Source of the DNA: DATBFG01 sp036558645
GTDB taxonomy: Bacteria > Acidobacteriota > Terriglobia > Terriglobales > Acidobacteriaceae
Direction: 5' to 3'
NCBI GenBank assembly: GCA_036558645.1
Contig: DATBFG010000095.1
Location: 40,924 to 104,923, forward strand
Length of the DNA: 64,000 nt
A program made the translations under genes and the position numbers. Shown here piece after piece: positions 53,235 to 62,208 of this stretch. The notes below the pieces were generated by a model. It did no database searches and was not told the origin of the DNA. It saw nothing but the letters and a program-made list of their open reading frames with translations. Every line of letters begins with the position of its first letter. The stretch's first letter is position 1.

Positions 53235-54371
53235 ATGAAAACTTTGTGTCATCCTCTACTCCTGATTGCTCTGACACTGATATGGCCCGCATCGCCAGCA
53301 CTGCAGGCGCAGACCTATAAGGTTATTCACAACTTTTCAAGAAGCGTCGATGGACTCCAACCGAATGGATTGACTGCCGACGCTGCAGGTAACCTCTTTG
53401 GAACGGCTGAATTCGGGGGGACTTTCGGGCTGGGCACGGTCTTTAAACTGGATTCGACAACCCACACCGTAACTGTTCTCCACACCTTCGCCGGCCCGCC
53501 CGACGGAAATAATCCCACTGCCCGTCTGGTCGTGGATTCTGTCGGCAATCTGTACGGGACGACGAAGAATGGAGGCGTCAACGGCAAGGGTACAGCCTTC
53601 AAGATCGACGCAAGCGGGGTGGAGACCATTCTGCACAACTTCCGCGGGTTGGACGGAAGATACCCCTTGTCTTCATTGACGCCAGGTCCGGCGGGAAGCA
53701 TGTACGGCACCGCTTCTGCGGGTGGTCACCCTGATGACGGCGTTGTCTTCCAGATCACCGCGTCTGGAAATGAACGGCTGTTGCACGAATTTGCCGGCAC
53801 GGATGGAGCTCAACCCTACGGGGGGCTGGCGAAAGACTCGGCCGGCAACCTCTACGGAACCACTTATGGCGGGGGTGCCTCAAACCATGGGACTGTTTTC
53901 AAATTGGCTCCGGATGGCACCCAGACCGTGCTGCACAGCTTCACCGGAGGCGCGGACGGTGACAAGCCTGAGGCCGAACCCGTCCTGGACTCGGCCGGCA
54001 ACCTGTACAGCACAACCTACCTGGGCGGAGACTCCGGCTTAGGTACGGTCTTTAAGATAGACAGCGCGGGCAACTTCAGCGTGCTGCATAGCTTTAGCGG
54101 CGCCGATGGCGCTCGACCCAGCACCGGCTTAGTTCTTGATGCAAACGGCAATCTCTATGGCAATACCCTGCAAGGAGGGGACTCAAACGTGGGAGTAGTG
54201 TTCAAGCTTGATCCCTCCGGGAATGAGACCATCCTCCACAGTTTTGCGGGTGGAACTGATGGTGCGCGTCCAACCGGAACACCTTTGATGACTCCCAACG
54301 GCACCATCTTCGGTTCCACTTCAGCAGGTGGTTTTCATTACGATGGCACGCTTTTCCGGATCAAACCCTAG
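53235..54371 (+). CDS. GloVer-type tandem-repeat protein, first of three paralogues
   Basis: 378 residues with a signal peptide (1-25, ending PALQAQT). Seven repeats of about 50 residues follow, each centred on GNLYGTT..GG......GTVFKL and ending LHSF or LHNF; I count GNLFGTAEFGG, GNLYGTTKNGG, GSMYGTASAGG, GNLYGTTYGGG, GNLYSTTYLGG, GNLYGNTLQGG, GTIFGSTSAGG. Seven such units suggest a seven-bladed beta-propeller. The name follows 'choice-of-anchor tandem repeat GloVer-containing' proteins of Acidobacteria. Probably secreted or surface-exposed; ligand unknown. Confidence 0.85.
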   Translation: MKTLCHPLLLIALTLIWPASPALQAQTYKVIHNFSRSVDGLQPNGLTADAAGNLFGTAEFGGTFGLGTVFKLDSTTHTVTVLHTFAGPPDGNNPTARLVVDSVGNLYGTTKNGGVNGKGTAFKIDASGVETILHNFRGLDGRYPLSSLTPGPAGSMYGTASAGGHPDDGVVFQITASGNERLLHEFAGTDGAQPYGGLAKDSAGNLYGTTYGGGASNHGTVFKLAPDGTQTVLHSFTGGADGDKPEAEPVLDSAGNLYSTTYLGGDSGLGTVFKIDSAGNFSVLHSFSGADGARPSTGLVLDANGNLYGNTLQGGDSNVGVVFKLDPSGNETILHSFAGGTDGARPTGTPLMTPNGTIFGSTSAGGFHYDGTLFRIKP

Positions 54372-54490
54372 CCGTAGCGGTGCGGGCTCGGTGCGGATGA
54401 AGTAACACGACCGGGACTGTGTTCCTGTTCTTCAACGCAAATCTGAGATCACATCCGCGGTTCGTCCGGGAAACTTCAGGAGAGCGCAAC

Positions 54491-55642
54491 ATGAGGAAAC
54501 AGAAACACACTCTTATGCTCGCAGCATGGTTCGCGATCATGCTGACGGCGGCTTTAGCCGCCTCGCCAGCACTGCACGCGCAGACCTACCAGGTCATCCA
54601 CAATTTTTCCGATTCGGTGGATGGACAATATCCAAACGGGTTGACTCGCGACGCCGCGGGTAACTTTTATGGAACGGCCTGGGCCGGCGGTCCTACCGGA
54701 CGAGGAACCGTGTTCAAGCTGGATGCGACCACCCACATGCTATCCGTCCTGCACGCCTTTAGGGACGCTCCCGATGCCTCGAGGCCACTGTCAGGGGTGA
54801 TCGTGGACTCGGCCGGCAATCTCTATGGCACGACGGAAAGCGGCGGCATCAACAACGCCGGCGCGGTCTATAAGATCGACACCGCCCGAGTTGAAACCAT
54901 TTTGCACAGCTTCAATGGCGTAGATGGTGGACAAGTTACCGCAGGGCTGGCTCGAGATCCCGCCGGCAATTTCTATGCTCCTACCTACTCCGGTGGTCTT
55001 TATGGCGAAGGCGTGGTGTTCTGGATCAATACGCTAGGAACGGAAAAGACGTTGTACCAATTTGTGGGCCCGGATGGATCTCGGCCTTATGGACGCGTGG
55101 CGAGAGACTCGTCCGGCAACCTATACGGGACTACCGCTTCCGGAGGCGCGTATGGGGAAGGAAATGCATTCAAGCTATCTCCGAATGGGACCTTGACGGT
55201 GCTGCATAACTTCACCGGAGGCGCCGACGGCACAGGTTCTTCCGCCGATAGCCTCCTGGATGCTGCTGGCAACCTTTACAGCACAAGTGCAGGTGGCGGA
55301 GATTTCGGATTTGGAACGGTTTTCAAGATAGACAGCACGGGCAACTTGACCGTCCTGCATAGTTTTAGCGGTCCCGATGGAGCCAATCCCGCTGCGGGAT
55401 TGGTGTTCGACGCAGCTGGCAATCTCTACGGCAACACCGTCAATGGAGGCGACTTCAACCTCGGAGTAGTGTTCAAAATCGATCCCCTCGGAAACGAGAC
55501 CGTGCTGCACAGCTTTGCGGGTAACCCCGATGGCCAACGTCCCACCGCCACGATGTTGGTGGCTCGCGATGGCACCATCTTTGGCTCAACCGGCCAAGGC
55601 GGCACACATGATGCGGGCACGCTTTTCAGACTGAAACCTTAA
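54491..55642 (+). CDS. GloVer-type tandem-repeat protein, second of three paralogues
   Basis: 383 residues from the ATG at 54491 (MRKQKHTLMLAAWFAIMLTAALAASPALHAQ, a signal peptide); the frame opens 24 codons earlier without a good ribosome site. Seven repeats: GNFYGTAWAGG, GNLYGTTESGG, GNFYAPTYSGG, GNLYGTTASGG, GNLYSTSAGGG, GNLYGNTVNGG, GTIFGSTGQGG. Nearly colinear with the neighbouring paralogues, consistent with tandem duplication. Repeat 3 (APTYSGG) departs most from the consensus. Confidence 0.85.
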   Translation: MRKQKHTLMLAAWFAIMLTAALAASPALHAQTYQVIHNFSDSVDGQYPNGLTRDAAGNFYGTAWAGGPTGRGTVFKLDATTHMLSVLHAFRDAPDASRPLSGVIVDSAGNLYGTTESGGINNAGAVYKIDTARVETILHSFNGVDGGQVTAGLARDPAGNFYAPTYSGGLYGEGVVFWINTLGTEKTLYQFVGPDGSRPYGRVARDSSGNLYGTTASGGAYGEGNAFKLSPNGTLTVLHNFTGGADGTGSSADSLLDAAGNLYSTSAGGGDFGFGTVFKIDSTGNLTVLHSFSGPDGANPAAGLVFDAAGNLYGNTVNGGDFNLGVVFKIDPLGNETVLHSFAGNPDGQRPTATMLVARDGTIFGSTGQGGTHDAGTLFRLKP

Positions 55643-55742
55643 TCCCGACTGGCTGGGCCCACAGCAACGGCATGGCTGGGTCCAGGCTTTTCAGCCCAGG
55701 TCTGAGTCACACCCCAGTTCGTTCAGAATTCAAGGAGCGATC

Positions 55743-56936
55743 ATGATGATAAGCAACATGCACCCTCAGGGACCCGGCAGATTGATGTCCTGGATACACA
55801 GCCAAGTCCGTACACTCTCGGCATGGTCCGCGGTCATGCTGACGTTGACGTGGATCGCATCGGCAGGGCTGCATGCGCAGACGAGCTATCAGGTCATCCA
55901 CCACTTTTCCGCTTCGACGGATGGCTCCCGGCCCAACGGGTTGACTCGGGACGCTGCAGGCAATTTTTATGGAACAACCTCCGATGGAGGGCCGTCTGGT
56001 CTAGGAACAGTGTTCAAGCTGGATGCAGCAACCCACGCGGTCACAGTCCTCCACAATTTTACCGACACTCCGGATGGGGCGAATCCCATGGCCAGTGTGA
56101 CCTTGGATCCCGCCGGCAACCTTTACGGGACGACGCGGTACGGCGGGAGCGACGGCCTCGGGGCAGTTTTCAAGATTGATTCAAGCGGAGTTGAGACCAT
56201 TGTGCATAGCTTCATCGATTGGGATGGCCTATGGCCTTCGGCGTCACTGGTTCGCGATCCTGCGGGGAACTTGTATGGCACCACTTCAAATGGCGGCAGT
56301 CATACCGGCGGCGTCATTTTCAAAATTGGTCCTGCCGGAGTGGAGCGGACGGTCTATCAATTTGAGGATCAAAGCGCTTCGCCAAATGGTTTGGCGAGAG
56401 GCGCTGCGGGCAGTCTCTACGGGACGACGGTTCGAGGGGGCCACGATGATGTTGGAACTGTGTTCAGGCTGCGTCCAGGTCCTGTCTATATCCTGGTGCA
56501 TAGCTTCACCGGGGGAAGCGATGGTGGCTCACCCCAGGCCGAGTCTCTCCTGGACGATACTGGGAATCTGTACAGCACGACCACGTACGGCGGAGACTTC
56601 GGCGCAGGAACGGTCTTTAAAGTCGATAGTACCGGCGTCTTTTCGGTCTTACATAGCTTTAGTGGTCCCGACGGATTCAACCCACTGGCTGGCTTGGTGA
56701 TGGACGCAAGCGGCAACCTCTATGGCACGGCCTTCGCAGGAGGCGATTCAAATCAGGGCGTAGTGTTCAAGCTGGATCCCTCTGGCAATGAGGCGGTGCT
56801 CCACAGCTTTGCCGGTGGGGCGGATGGTGCGCATCCCATGGCTACGCTAGTCCTGAGTCCAGACGGCACGCTCTTTGGCTCGACATCTCAAGGCGGCTTT
56901 CATGGCGATGGCACGATCTTCAGACTGAAACCTTGA
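55743..56936 (+). CDS. GloVer-type tandem-repeat protein, third of three paralogues
   Basis: 397 residues from an ATG with GGAGCG upstream; a longer N-terminal region (about 1-45) ends in the same ASAGLHAQT cleavage site as its paralogues. Seven repeats: GNFYGTTSDGG, GNLYGTTRYGG, GNLYGTTSNGG, GSLYGTTVRGG, GNLYSTTTYGG, GNLYGTAFAGG, GTLFGSTSQGG. The three genes are all plus strand and about 100-120 bases apart, but no intergenic terminator is evident. Confidence 0.85.
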   Translation: MMISNMHPQGPGRLMSWIHSQVRTLSAWSAVMLTLTWIASAGLHAQTSYQVIHHFSASTDGSRPNGLTRDAAGNFYGTTSDGGPSGLGTVFKLDAATHAVTVLHNFTDTPDGANPMASVTLDPAGNLYGTTRYGGSDGLGAVFKIDSSGVETIVHSFIDWDGLWPSASLVRDPAGNLYGTTSNGGSHTGGVIFKIGPAGVERTVYQFEDQSASPNGLARGAAGSLYGTTVRGGHDDVGTVFRLRPGPVYILVHSFTGGSDGGSPQAESLLDDTGNLYSTTTYGGDFGAGTVFKVDSTGVFSVLHSFSGPDGFNPLAGLVMDASGNLYGTAFAGGDSNQGVVFKLDPSGNEAVLHSFAGGADGAHPMATLVLSPDGTLFGSTSQGGFHGDGTIFRLKP

Positions 56937-57026
56937 CGCCGATGGTTTGGGCCCGGTACAGGGATCGCACGACCGGGCGTGTGATGTTCTTCTTTCAACA
57001 GTCGCTAATCACGAGTACGGCACTTG

Positions 57027-57644
57027 TTAGGGCTTTTTCTGGTTCTGCTTTTCTGATTCAGCCACCAGCTTACGAAACTGCTCAACAGCGGAAACCTGAG
57101 GGCCATCCAATGCCTTCTTTGCTATGTATCGCCATACTGGGGCGGAATCGAGGGGAAACTCAGTTCCGCCTCGATAGACCGCAAAGGTGTCATCAGCCGT
57201 GCCAATCTCGGTGTCCATTCGCGGTTCCGGAGAAGGGACACCTGGGCTGGGCCTCGTGAGATCGGGCGGACGGCCTCCCTGTCCACCTAAGCGAATAGAG
57301 CTATCTCCAGGCTGAATTATGACGGGTCGATTGTCAGTCGGAGAGTTGCGTACTGCCGGGCCGCTTGCATGTCCTTTTTGAACCGAAATTACCAGGTCCG
57401 CGGTCTGGGCGTTCATCACTACTTTGAACCTGCCCCATTGCGTTAGTGCTTTCTCCACATTCTCCTGAGCGTTTCGATTCGCCATCGGATTGTTTACAGG
57501 CTCGCCAGCATCGGGATGAATCACAACTGCAACCGTCTCAGCCTTGAGAACGTAATCTGGCAAGACTTGTTGCTTCTTTTCTTTTGCAATCGCTGCTGGA
57601 AAAACCGAGAAGATCAGCAGGCTCACTAAGGCAGCGCGAGACAT
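57027..57644 (-). CDS. Exported protein of unknown function
   Basis: 205 residues with a signal peptide (1-20, ending AAIAKE) and a GGAGGTGA ribosome site. An alpha/beta segment (about 35-105; AVVIHPDAGEPVNNPMANRNAQENVEKALTQWGRFKVVMNAQTADLVISVQKG) is followed by a proline/glycine-rich linker and a conserved-looking end (MDTEIGTADDTFAVYRGG...WRYIAKKALDGPQVSAVEQFRKLVAE). The N-terminal half resembles part of the exported protein at 39408. Not recognised beyond an Acidobacteria-type exported protein. Convergent with the third GloVer gene, with about 90 bases between stops. Confidence 0.65.
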   Translation of the reverse strand: MSRAALVSLLIFSVFPAAIAKEKKQQVLPDYVLKAETVAVVIHPDAGEPVNNPMANRNAQENVEKALTQWGRFKVVMNAQTADLVISVQKGHASGPAVRNSPTDNRPVIIQPGDSSIRLGGQGGRPPDLTRPSPGVPSPEPRMDTEIGTADDTFAVYRGGTEFPLDSAPVWRYIAKKALDGPQVSAVEQFRKLVAESEKQNQKKP

Positions 57645-57894
57645 GGCTCACCTCCACTCGTGCTCTTGAAACCATATTGTAGTTGACTCTAACAGGCAAC
57701 GACGCTGAAAACCTGGCCAGGTTAATGCGCCGACAACCGTCGAATCACTTAATCTTCAAACCGAGAACGGTCCTTGCGATCAAGCCTAAGTGTGCCTCAT
57801 GCTTCAGGTGGTTCGAGCAGAGCGGAAAGCATTTGTAGGCATCGAAACAGTGTCGTAATCTGCCAGCATTACTGACAATGCACACGTTCTCTCG

Positions 57895-58959
57895 GTGGGT
57901 GAGGGTCTTTCAGCAAATCTGGACTTCTTGCGCGCGATTGCCGTCCTGCTGGTCTTGGCACAGCACCTTCTCCGTAGAGCGCATGTATATCAGGTGGGCT
58001 GGGTCCCTACCTCTTGCCTTGGCAAATTTGGAGTCCTGCTCTTTTTTGTCCACACCTGTCTTGTCCTGATGTACTCCATGCAGCGCAACGGACTGACGGG
58101 TTGGAGCCTTCTCAGGAACTTCCACATCCGGCGAATTTTCCGGATTTATCCGTTGAGCGTTGTTGCGGTGCTCACGGCGGTGGCTCTGGGCCTGGATTCC
58201 GATATCAATGGAATCGCGGGCCTGTCCCAGGCTTCTTTTCCCGGCAAATTGACCCTCGCAGGCAATTTACTGCTGATCCAGAACCTGGTGTTAGTCAAGT
58301 CGATCGTGAATGTTCTTTGGTCGCTGCCCTTTGAATTGCAAATGTATTTGCTCTTGCCATTCTTCTATTTTTGGCTCACAAGAAGACGCAATGTTTGGCC
58401 CCTGTTAGCTTTGTGGTTCGTCGCCTGCGCACTTGCCGCCGCCCAGCCGCACATACATGCGCTGCAGCGCTTCTCGATCCTGCGATTCATTCCCAACTTT
58501 TTACCCGGGGTGATAGCCTTCACGTTGCCGCGAGCTTCGCGTTTCAAACCGTATCTGTGGCCGTTATTCATTGGCGGAATTGTCTTCGCATACACATCGG
58601 TGCCGACGGATACCATGGGGTGGAGCTTGTGTTTAGCGTTGGGTTTTGCAATCCCCTTATTTCAAGAGATCACAAGTCGCTCGGTGCGGTTCATCGCTGG
58701 CAGAATCGCAAAGTATTCGTATGGGATCTATCTCTCGCATCAATTCTGTATTTGGGTTGCCTTCGGCGTGCTTGATTCGTGGAACCTGTGGCTTCAAGTT
58801 TTGCTATTCATCGTAATGGCTTGCGTTATCCCGATTGCGCTGTATCACTTCATCGAGCTCCCGATGATCCGCCTCGGAACTCGACTTGCGAAACTTTCGG
58901 AAGGCCGACGAACTGCCGTTATAGTCTTGCCCGATAATGAGGCACGCCAGACAGCGTAA
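57895..58959 (+). CDS. Membrane acyltransferase, acyltransferase-3 family
   Basis: 354 residues from a GTG start, with about ten predicted transmembrane helices and the acyltransferase-3 entry motif NLDFLRAIAVLLVLAQHLLRR (catalytic His in AQH) followed by the conserved IRRIFRIYPLSVVAV. Members O-acetylate or succinylate surface glycans, peptidoglycan, or antibiotics, with acyl-CoA donors. The missing N-terminal extension relative to OafA-type enzymes means only the transmembrane domain is present. Isolated gene; no polysaccharide cluster is adjacent. Confidence 0.83.
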   Translation: MGEGLSANLDFLRAIAVLLVLAQHLLRRAHVYQVGWVPTSCLGKFGVLLFFVHTCLVLMYSMQRNGLTGWSLLRNFHIRRIFRIYPLSVVAVLTAVALGLDSDINGIAGLSQASFPGKLTLAGNLLLIQNLVLVKSIVNVLWSLPFELQMYLLLPFFYFWLTRRRNVWPLLALWFVACALAAAQPHIHALQRFSILRFIPNFLPGVIAFTLPRASRFKPYLWPLFIGGIVFAYTSVPTDTMGWSLCLALGFAIPLFQEITSRSVRFIAGRIAKYSYGIYLSHQFCIWVAFGVLDSWNLWLQVLLFIVMACVIPIALYHFIELPMIRLGTRLAKLSEGRRTAVIVLPDNEARQTA

Positions 58960-59012
58960 AGCAATTCATGTCTCAGTGACTGATTCTCACTTCCACATTG
59001 CCGCGCAAGTCT

Positions 59013-59803
59013 TCACGACTGGTGGGCGAAGCCTCCAAGAACATCTTGCAAAATGTGTGCGATCATTCCTGGGCGCACGCTCTTGCACCAATGTGCAAGG
59101 ATGCCGCCCATAGCTCCCAGTACCGCAATCTGCATCGCCTGCCCGGCGCCTTGATAAGAATGCGCCATACCGAACAGGGCTGCTGAAAGAAGGATTCCCG
59201 CGGGGATGTTTCTCGTCATCGCAATAAACTGGCGCTGAAGGTAGCCTCGATAAAGCGCCTCCTCACAAATCCCTGCCGTCAGGGACAGCGCAATCCAGAG
59301 CAACATTTCCGTGCGGGTGTGCGGGAGGATTACGCGAGCCGACGAGTGCTCAATTCCCTGGCTCAAGATCGAGCCGAGCACGATCGCAACCCCTAAGAAG
59401 ATCACGCCAATGCCGAGGTCGCGCAAGAAGCGTTTCAGCGAGCCCCACCGTTCTCCAAGCACCGTTTCGAGCGATGACCGTGCCGCCACACTCCGATCAA
59501 CACCACGCCGAGGACCAACCACTCAAAAAATATGGTGCGCCCGTAAATCGCGATGCGATTGGGATTAGCCAAAGTTTGCGGCTGAGTTGCATGTACCATG
59601 CCGCGATATGAGACCAGAGCCTGTACGGCAAACACCAGCAGTGTGTGCCACGGCGAGGCAATCAGCGAATGAGATTTGCGCGCTGGATGCGCAGGCGGTT
59701 CGGAAGTTGCAGTCGAAGACTGCTCCGGGATCGATTGAGTATCAGCAGGCGTTTGGTTCATAAGCTCGCGGATTAGACTCAATGGAAATGAGTCTGTCAC
59801 CAA
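59013..59803 (-). pseudogene. CPBP-family intramembrane metalloprotease, frameshifted
   Basis: The N-terminal part (59435-59803, two membrane segments, ending WRHGHRS) and the C-terminal part (59013-59522) lie in different frames. They join naturally near 59470 as WRHGHRS-SLETVLGERWG. The C-terminal part has the three CPBP motifs: EEALYRG, FGMAHSYQG and HILQDVLG, so the active site is intact once the frame is restored. CPBP proteases (Rce1-like) cleave CAAX or bacteriocin-type substrates in membranes. A one-base deletion, or a sequencing error, would explain the break; no slippery sequence for programmed frameshifting is evident. Confidence 0.75.
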
Positions 59804-59904
59804 TCAAGCTTTGATTCACCCTTTGGATATCGGAAGCACTCGGTTGTGAAAAACTGTTTTGTTGTTCGATAGGCACGCCATGCACAGCACATCCGCGGCC
59901 CGCG

Positions 59905-61203
59905 CTATCTTGTGCTCAGCAAATTCGTCAGCACTGCCACCTCTGCCTTGATGCCGGTTTTCAAAGCAGGCTCTACATCCGGTGCGAAAAACGGCGAATG
60001 ATTCGAAGGCAGCGCGGCGCCACCGCTCTGCGAAGCGGCAAGCTTTTGGGGATCGGCGCCGCCGAGGCTGAAATACAGTGACGGCACGCCGTTCTTGACG
60101 AATGCGGAATAGTCTTCCGAAGGCATGATGGGTTCGGTGGTGATGACGCTGTCCTTGCCAAGCGCTCTCTCAAGCGGGATCCGAAGCTTTTCCGCCAACT
60201 TGGGATCGTTGTAGACGGCGTCGGTGGCTTCGTAGTTTTCGATCAACGGCTCCTTCGGCGATCCACCCCCGGCGGCCTCAGCCTTCACAATGCGCGTGAT
60301 TGCAGCCAGAACCTGCTTGCGTACTTCGGCTTTGTAAGTTCGAACCGTCAAACCCATTTCAGCTTTGTCGGGAATGATGTTGTTTTTGGTTCCGGCGCGA
60401 ATGTAGCCGATCGTTACCACCGCCGTCTCCCCTGGTTTCACTTCGCGGGAGACGATCGTCTGCAGCGAAAGGATGGTGCGCGCGGCAATCACGATCGGAT
60501 CTACGGCCGTGTTTGGCTGCGATCCGTGGCCACCCTTGCCGAAGATCGTAATGCGAATCGAATCGGCATTCGTGTTGTACACGCCGGGAGTAATTCCCAC
60601 TTGTCCGGCAGGCTGCTCGTTGCCAACATGCAACGCGACACCGAAGTCCGGCTTCGGAAAGCGCGTGAACAATCCGTCCTTGATCATCGCGCTCGCGCCG
60701 CTAATGGTTTCCTCGGCAGGCTGACCGATGAGCATCAGCGTACCGTGCCAGGTATCTTTGGTGTGTGCCATGATTGCGGCGGTTCCCAGCATTGATGCCA
60801 TGTGAAGATCGTGGCCGCAAGCATGCATCACGGGCACATCGAGACCCGCGTCATCCTTGGCGCGCACCTTGCTGGCATAAGACAGGCCTGTCTTTTCCTC
60901 AACGGGCAGTGCGTCGAGTTCGGTGCGCAACATCACGGTCGGTCCCGCGCCATTCTTCAGAATCGCGACGACTCCCGTTCCGCCAACATGCTCGGTCACG
61001 TCATAGCCCAGGCTGCGAAGGCTCGCTGCCAGTTTTGCGGCAGTTTGGGACTCGTGTCCGGATAACTCGGGATGTTCGTGGAGTTCGAGGTAGAGATCGT
61101 GAGCCTGCGGATAGACGGCGTCGACGTCTTTGGACGACGCGTTGGATTGAGCGAAGGCTGAGACGGCAAGCGCGAGAAGAAGCAGCAAGGTGGAGGATTT
61201 CAT
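59905..61203 (-). CDS. M20-family amidohydrolase/peptidase, exported
   Basis: 432 residues from the ATG at 61203 (MKSSTLLLLLALAVSAFAQSNA, signal peptide); a TTG seven codons earlier also fits. Metal-ligand motifs of the M20D/amidohydrolase group are visible: VMHACGHDLHMA (His, Asp), GQPAEETISGA (Glu-Glu) and the later PSEDYSAF; the dimerisation insert lies at about 200-310. The family includes hippurate hydrolase and N-acyl-amino-acid deacylases; with the signal peptide a periplasmic aminoacylase or carboxypeptidase is likely. It is divergent from the RAYT gene, with a REP palindrome between. Confidence 0.88.
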   Translation of the reverse strand: MKSSTLLLLLALAVSAFAQSNASSKDVDAVYPQAHDLYLELHEHPELSGHESQTAAKLAASLRSLGYDVTEHVGGTGVVAILKNGAGPTVMLRTELDALPVEEKTGLSYASKVRAKDDAGLDVPVMHACGHDLHMASMLGTAAIMAHTKDTWHGTLMLIGQPAEETISGASAMIKDGLFTRFPKPDFGVALHVGNEQPAGQVGITPGVYNTNADSIRITIFGKGGHGSQPNTAVDPIVIAARTILSLQTIVSREVKPGETAVVTIGYIRAGTKNNIIPDKAEMGLTVRTYKAEVRKQVLAAITRIVKAEAAGGGSPKEPLIENYEATDAVYNDPKLAEKLRIPLERALGKDSVITTEPIMPSEDYSAFVKNGVPSLYFSLGGADPQKLAASQSGGAALPSNHSPFFAPDVEPALKTGIKAEVAVLTNLLSTR

Positions 61204-61230
61204 CACGGAGGGATGATAAACCAAGGCAGA

Positions 61231-61258
61231 TGTGTAGCGCGGGCATTCCTGCCCGCGA
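61231..61258. repeat. REP palindrome, copy 1
   Basis: TGTGTAG followed by CGCGGGCA-TTCC-TGCCCGCG, a perfect 8-bp stem with a 4-base loop (61238-61257). It lies between the divergent M20 and RAYT genes and recurs, nearly identical, at 61844 and, inverted, at 61959. Confidence 0.85.
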
Positions 61259-61371
61259 GAGGGCTGCTTGATACTCCTTATTTGGGATTTACACAGTCCA
61301 TGGGTGTCAACTCGTCCTTGACTTGGTCAAAGTTGGTGCGAAAAACTCGACGCAGCGAGTTTGCCTCAATC

Positions 61372-61839
61372 ATGCTCCGCAACAAATACGAGTATCGCCG
61401 CCGCCTTCCTCACTACCAGAAAGCAGATTGTCCCATCTTCGTCAGTTTTCGAAAGGGCACCAAGGTCCCCTTGTCCGGCGCTGCTCGCGATCTCGTTTTG
61501 CAATGCTGCTTGCGCGGGAATAACAGCAGATTTCACCTCCACGCGGCCGTTGTCATGCCCGAGCACGTACATCTTCTGCTCACTCCACTCAGAGATACCA
61601 ACGGAGAAATGTTCTGCCTGTCTGGCATTCTGAGGGGAATCAAGGGTGCGTCGGCGCACGGCGTAAACCTGTTGTCCTATACGTGCGGCCCCGTGTGGCA
61701 AGAGGAGTCGTTCGATCACGTAGTCCGCAGCGAGGAGAGTTTGGCACAGAAGATCGAGTATATTCGCCAGAATCCAGTGCGAAGAGCCTTGGTGAGGACG
61801 CCGGAAGAGTATCCGTGGCTCTGGATTGAGGAAGCATAG
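61372..61839 (+). CDS. REP-associated tyrosine transposase (RAYT)
   Basis: 155 residues from the ATG at 61372; the frame is open back to 61213, but that part runs through the REP element. It is a single-domain Y1 HUH enzyme: His65-x-His67 in MPEHVHLLL, and the nucleophile tyrosine Tyr130 in KIEYIRQNPVRR. RAYTs are domesticated IS200-like transposases that act on REP palindromes. Here the gene is flanked by REP copies on both sides (61231, 61844, and an inverted one at 61959), the expected arrangement. Length and motifs are complete, so it is probably functional. Confidence 0.88.
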   Translation: MLRNKYEYRRRLPHYQKADCPIFVSFRKGTKVPLSGAARDLVLQCCLRGNNSRFHLHAAVVMPEHVHLLLTPLRDTNGEMFCLSGILRGIKGASAHGVNLLSYTCGPVWQEESFDHVVRSEESLAQKIEYIRQNPVRRALVRTPEEYPWLWIEEA

Positions 61840-61843
61840 TCTT

Positions 61844-61870
61844 TGTGTAGCGCGGGCATTCCTGCCCGCG
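61844..61870. repeat. REP palindrome, copy 2
   Basis: TGTGTAG plus CGCGGGCA-TTCC-TGCCCGCG, identical to copy 1 over its 27 bases, 5 bases after the RAYT stop. Forms a BIME-like pair with copy 3. Confidence 0.85.
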
Positions 61871-61958
61871 TGGACCTGAGTCAATATCCCTGTCTGGGAT
61901 TTCTCGTGTTAGGGCAGACATTCCTGTCCTCATGGTTTGGTTTTGAGGAGAGTGCCTT

Positions 61959-61983
61959 CGCGGGCAAATGCCCGCGCTACACA
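61959..61983. repeat. REP palindrome, copy 3 (inverted)
   Basis: CGCGGGCA-AA-TGCCCGCG-CTACACA, the reverse orientation of copies 1 and 2 (the conserved TGTGTAG head is on the other strand). Copies 2 and 3 face each other 88 bases apart, and the 5S-derived direct repeat starts 5 bases later. Confidence 0.85.
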
Positions 61984-61987
61984 AGAG

Positions 61988-62093
61988 CAAAAGGAAAAGG
62001 CCAATCTGATTTCTCAGACTGGCCTTTATTTATGCCGGCAACTACCCACTCTCTCACACACTTTCGCGTGCAGTACAATCGGCCCAGCGGGGC
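61988..62093 (-). repeat. Truncated 5S rRNA 3' end with terminator (direct repeat, copy A)
   Basis: A 106-base segment identical at 104 positions to 63020-63125, i.e. the 3' part of the intact 5S gene plus its terminator hairpin. It is detached from any 23S gene and lacks the 5' part of 5S, so it cannot give a functional 5S. The two copies lie in the same orientation, exactly 1032 bases apart. Confidence 0.9.
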
Positions 62094-62208
62094 GTTAGGC
62101 GCGTAGGACGCGTGAGCGAGCACTTCTTGCTCGCGGGAGCCTCCTGTCGAAACCCTGAGCACTCTTTGCGAAGGATGTCGCATTAGAATCATCCTTAACG
62201 GAGCAGCC

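Noticed and set aside
59435..59522. Programmed frameshift in the CPBP gene
   Set aside because: No slippery heptamer or downstream stem is apparent at the overlap; a simple indel or sequencing error is more likely.
61231..61983. CRISPR array
   Set aside because: Only three palindromes with irregular spacing, flanking a RAYT gene; this is REP/BIME structure, not a CRISPR.
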